Assembly (NCBI GenBank): GCA_017452565.1
Contig: JAFTMF010000148.1
Span: 1 to 15,232 of the forward strand
Direction of reading: 5' to 3'
DNA: 15,232 nucleotides
Source: Clostridia bacterium
GTDB lineage: Bacteria; Bacillota; Clostridia; Oscillospirales; CAG-272
Shown: positions 13,675 through 15,232 of the stretch, one piece after another
Position numbering within the stretch: position 1 is the stretch's first letter
Layout of the letters: every line of letters begins with the position of its first letter
Notes under the pieces: model-generated
What the model was told of the DNA's origin: nothing
What the model saw: only the letters and a program-made list of their open reading frames with translations
The model's database searches: none
Made by a program: the position numbers and the translations under genes

Positions 13675-14457
13675 ATGAAGAAAACACATCTGCAACTGGT
13701 GATCATCCTCACGGTTCTGATCACGGTTATCCTCATTGCAAGCATTGCATTGGTCATTGCACTGAGCGTAGACTCCACTCCCGATACCACCGACGGCAGC
13801 ACGACTCCCGTGGTCGATATCACCACCGAGCCTGCAAAGGGCACAACTACTACAACCACAACCAAGCCTGCAGATCCCACTACGCCTGCAATTACCACCA
13901 AACCCAACACCCCGGATTCTGATCCCACCACCACAACCAAGCCCGCAGACCCTCCCAAACCGAATACCACGACAACCACCCAACCTGCTGATCCTCCCAA
14001 GCCGGGTACTACAAAGCCTGCCGACACCACCAAGCCCAATACCCCCACACCCTCCCCCGGTCTCAGCGAGATCAGCGGCACGGTGAAGGGCGACAATATT
14101 GACTCGCTGGGTATTTTTGCGGAGTACGTCACCGAGGAGATTGATGCAGAAGCCAATACTATGAAGATCCGCTTCAAGTTCTATCTCCAGAGCTACGGCC
14201 TGCGGATCGGTGCCAGAAGCGATAACTACCTGGTTGTCAACGGCGAAACCATCAAAAAACTCCCCACCGCCAAGATCAACCTGCCCAACGGCTCTCCCCT
14301 GACCCGTACCGAGCTGTACGAGTACGTAGTGGAGATCGAAAAGCCCGATCCCAACACCCCTGTGGAGCTGGCGCTGGAATATCACTGGCATTTCAAGGGT
14401 ACATACGCGAAAGTATCCGAGGAATGGCTGGTAGTCAGAGTAGATCTGACCATCTGA
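13675..14457 (+). CDS. Membrane-anchored surface protein with Thr/Pro linker
   Basis: A 260-residue protein I do not recognise. A hydrophobic segment (about 7-30) lacks a lipobox Cys or clear signal-peptidase site and is probably an uncleaved membrane anchor with the rest outside the cell. Residues about 31-125 are a low-complexity linker of Thr runs and KPADP/KPNT-type units in imperfect tandem, typical of wall-spanning spacers. Residues about 126-260 form a beta-rich domain with alternating hydrophobic strands (MKIRFKFYL, NYLVVNGE, VVEIEKP, EWLVVRVDL), possibly immunoglobulin-like. There is no sortase motif. AGAAGGGA lies 10 nt before the ATG, 34 nt after gpsA, so it is likely co-transcribed with gpsA. 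Function unknown. Confidence 0.72.
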   Translation: MKKTHLQLVIILTVLITVILIASIALVIALSVDSTPDTTDGSTTPVVDITTEPAKGTTTTTTTKPADPTTPAITTKPNTPDSDPTTTTKPADPPKPNTTTTTQPADPPKPGTTKPADTTKPNTPTPSPGLSEISGTVKGDNIDSLGIFAEYVTEEIDAEANTMKIRFKFYLQSYGLRIGARSDNYLVVNGETIKKLPTAKINLPNGSPLTRTELYEYVVEIEKPDPNTPVELALEYHWHFKGTYAKVSEEWLVVRVDLTI

Positions 14458-14463
14458 CCGTCC

Positions 14464-14535
14464 ATCGCAAAATAGCATACAGATACACCCCGATTCGACG
14501 GAGTTTCTCCGTGAATCGGGGTGATTTCTTGCGAT
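14464..14535 (+). terminator. Compound terminator hairpin after the surface protein
   Basis: An 11-bp stem CACCCCGATTC/GAATCGGGGTG (14486-14496 with 14513-14523) continues, after one bulged G (14497), into a 6-bp stem ACGGAG/CTCCGT with a TTT triloop. ATTTCTT follows directly, a modest U-tract. An outer 7-bp pairing ATCGCAA (14464-14470) with TTGCGAT (14529-14535) would enclose the whole and occlude that tract, so two states are possible. Confidence 0.7.
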
Positions 14536-14655
14536 AAAATAGAATTTCTCATCTTTTTCGTCTCGCAGGATTCGACATATGCAAATAATACTTTGACGGA
14601 GTGTTTTACACGCGTATTTGAGTCGCATAGTCGAAATTTTCTTGTCCTATAGGGC

Positions 14656-14689
14656 TTTCTATATTCTGTCGATTATGATAGAATATAGA
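14656..14689 (+). promoter_or_regulatory. Promoter with inverted repeat for the DUF6514-like gene
   Basis: The extended -10 TGATAGAAT (14676-14684) is preceded at 17 bp by a weak -35, TTTCTA. A perfect 10-bp inverted repeat, TCTATATTCT (14658-14667) with AGAATATAGA (14680-14689) and a 12-bp spacer, brackets the promoter and overlaps the -10. Half-site centres are 22 bp apart, about two helical turns, as for a dimeric repressor operator. An RNA hairpin is less likely, as most of it lies upstream of the predicted start. Confidence 0.5.
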
Positions 14690-14751
14690 GGTGAAAAGCA
14701 CAGACAACGGTACACTCTGCGATTCACCATCAATCCAAGGAGACAGATTGT

Positions 14752-15036
14752 ATGAACACCAAGACAACGCTGCAAATACAACAGCACGGAACGTTAACTT
14801 ATCTTCTGTACGAGGAACCATCAGAGAGCCCACCGGATGACCTATCGGACGATCTTCCCGGTACACGAATGAGCTATTCTATCGCCATCCAAGATGCCGA
14901 CGGATCACAAGTCTATGCTGCCGATATTACCGACGATCGGGACGCCGCTCTGCGCTTTCTGAATCTGATCAGCGAAGGCGGGCTGTCTCCCATCCATCTC
15001 TTCGATCTATTGGAGGATATGCTCCCGTTATACTGA
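14752..15036 (+). CDS. Small DUF6514-like protein
   Basis: A 94-residue soluble protein without signal or membrane segment. The middle strand-rich part (RMSYSIAIQDADGSQVYAADITDD) followed by a helical end (AALRFLNLISEGGLSPIHLFDLLEDMLPLY) matches the outline of the DUF6514 family of small Clostridia proteins, where an LxPxHLxDxxEDxL ending is typical. This is recognition from pattern, not a search result. The ribosome site AAGGAG lies 9 nt before the ATG. The gene is monocistronic, with its own promoter and a downstream hairpin. Family function is unknown. The inverted repeat over the promoter suggests specific regulation. The acidic insert ESPPDDLSDDLPG is low complexity. Confidence 0.68.
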   Translation: MNTKTTLQIQQHGTLTYLLYEEPSESPPDDLSDDLPGTRMSYSIAIQDADGSQVYAADITDDRDAALRFLNLISEGGLSPIHLFDLLEDMLPLY

Positions 15037-15041
15037 CTCCG

Positions 15042-15066
15042 GACACCAACCCTTGCGGTTGGTGTC
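15042..15066 (+). terminator. Hairpin downstream of the DUF6514-like gene
   Basis: A perfect 10-bp stem GACACCAACC/GGTTGGTGTC (15042-15051 with 15057-15066) with a 5-nt loop, 5 nt after the stop codon. There is no U-run after it, so termination would be weak. It may instead protect the mRNA 3' end. Confidence 0.5.
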
Positions 15067-15120
15067 AGGCTACTGACAAACCTCCCTGAGAAGAAGATGT
15101 TTGAAAAGTTGCACAAACCC

Positions 15121-15170
15121 GAGGCTCCCTCCGGGAGGGAGCTGTCGCCGCAAGGCGACTGAAGGAGAGC
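15121..15170. repeat. Bipartite REP-like repeat of gut Clostridia type
   Basis: Two adjacent hairpins: GCTCCCTCC-G-GGAGGGAGC (15124-15142) and GTCGCC-GCAA-GGCGAC (15144-15159, GNRA tetraloop), followed by TGAAGGAGAGCGCGAGC. I recognise this layout (a GCTCCCTCC palindrome, a variable hairpin, then TGAnGGAGAG) from many gut Clostridia genomes as a dispersed intergenic repeat. That is memory, not a search here. No coding capacity. Confidence 0.6.
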
Positions 15171-15206
15171 GCGAGCACAAAAAAGTATGCATTTTTTAAG
15201 CCAATG

Positions 15207-15215
15207 TGCTATGAT
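15207..15215 (+). promoter_or_regulatory. Extended -10 promoter facing out of the window
   Basis: TGCTATGAT, identical to the alpha-galactosidase promoter core, with a poor -35 (ATGCAT at 17 bp). It would drive a gene beyond the right edge of the window. Confidence 0.4.
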
Positions 15216-15232
15216 TTAGTCACGCAGGCTCC

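Noticed and set aside
13666..14628. Antisense open frame (320 codons) rich in Gly/Cys opposite the Thr/Pro protein
   Set aside because: It arises from the reverse complement of the ACC/ACA/CCC-rich linker. It runs through the terminator hairpin and has no start signals.

Overview
The window looks like chromosomal DNA of an anaerobic gut-type Bacillota, probably Clostridia and perhaps Oscillospirales. The reasons are moderately high GC, strong AAAGGAGG-type ribosome binding sites, TTGACA/TATAAT promoters with frequent TGC-extended -10 boxes, Firmicutes gene neighbourhoods (U32 protein / DUF4321-like / maf / nth / cinA C-domain), a DUF6514-like small protein, and hairpin repeats of a kind I associate with gut Clostridia. 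The taxonomic call is inference. No rRNA, tRNA, CRISPR array, transposase or phage gene is visible.

Layout. (1) 1-1780: a MITE-like element with 26-bp inverted ends, then a leftward GH36-type alpha-galactosidase gene with its own terminator and extended -10 promoter. (2) 1781-5794: a divergent rightward operon from a perfect-consensus promoter, carrying a ResB-like protein, a CcsA-like haem-handling protein and an orphan solute-binding-type lipoprotein. (3) 5746-6035: a hairpin-dense convergent gap containing a 135-bp element symmetric about one base. (4) 6036-8344, leftward: thiI and, upstream of it, a transglutaminase-fold lipoprotein. (5) 8396-12525, rightward housekeeping cluster: U32 protein, DUF4321-like membrane protein, maf, nth, pncC/cinA C-domain. 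These genes cover RNA modification, nucleotide-pool sanitation, base excision repair and NMN recycling. (6) 12529-14535: gpsA with its own promoter, then a membrane-anchored Thr/Pro-linker surface protein and a compound terminator hairpin. (7) 14640-15232: a DUF6514-like gene under a promoter containing a 10-bp inverted repeat, then a bipartite REP-like repeat and an outward-facing promoter.

The most unusual signal lies between the genes. Both thiI and gpsA have a strong Shine-Dalgarno sequence 24-26 nt upstream of the start codon, too far for normal initiation. In both, the intervening RNA starts with a 15-nt hairpin (6-bp stem, AAA triloop). Folding it out would restore a 9-11 nt spacing. 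The core of the gpsA hairpin recurs in reverse complement in the convergent hairpin cluster. A family of mobile or recurrent mini-palindromes, tolerated inside ribosome binding regions because they fold, would explain both observations. The other point of interest is a cytochrome c maturation (System II) pair in an apparently fermentative organism, with no c-type cytochrome nearby and linked to a lone lipoprotein.
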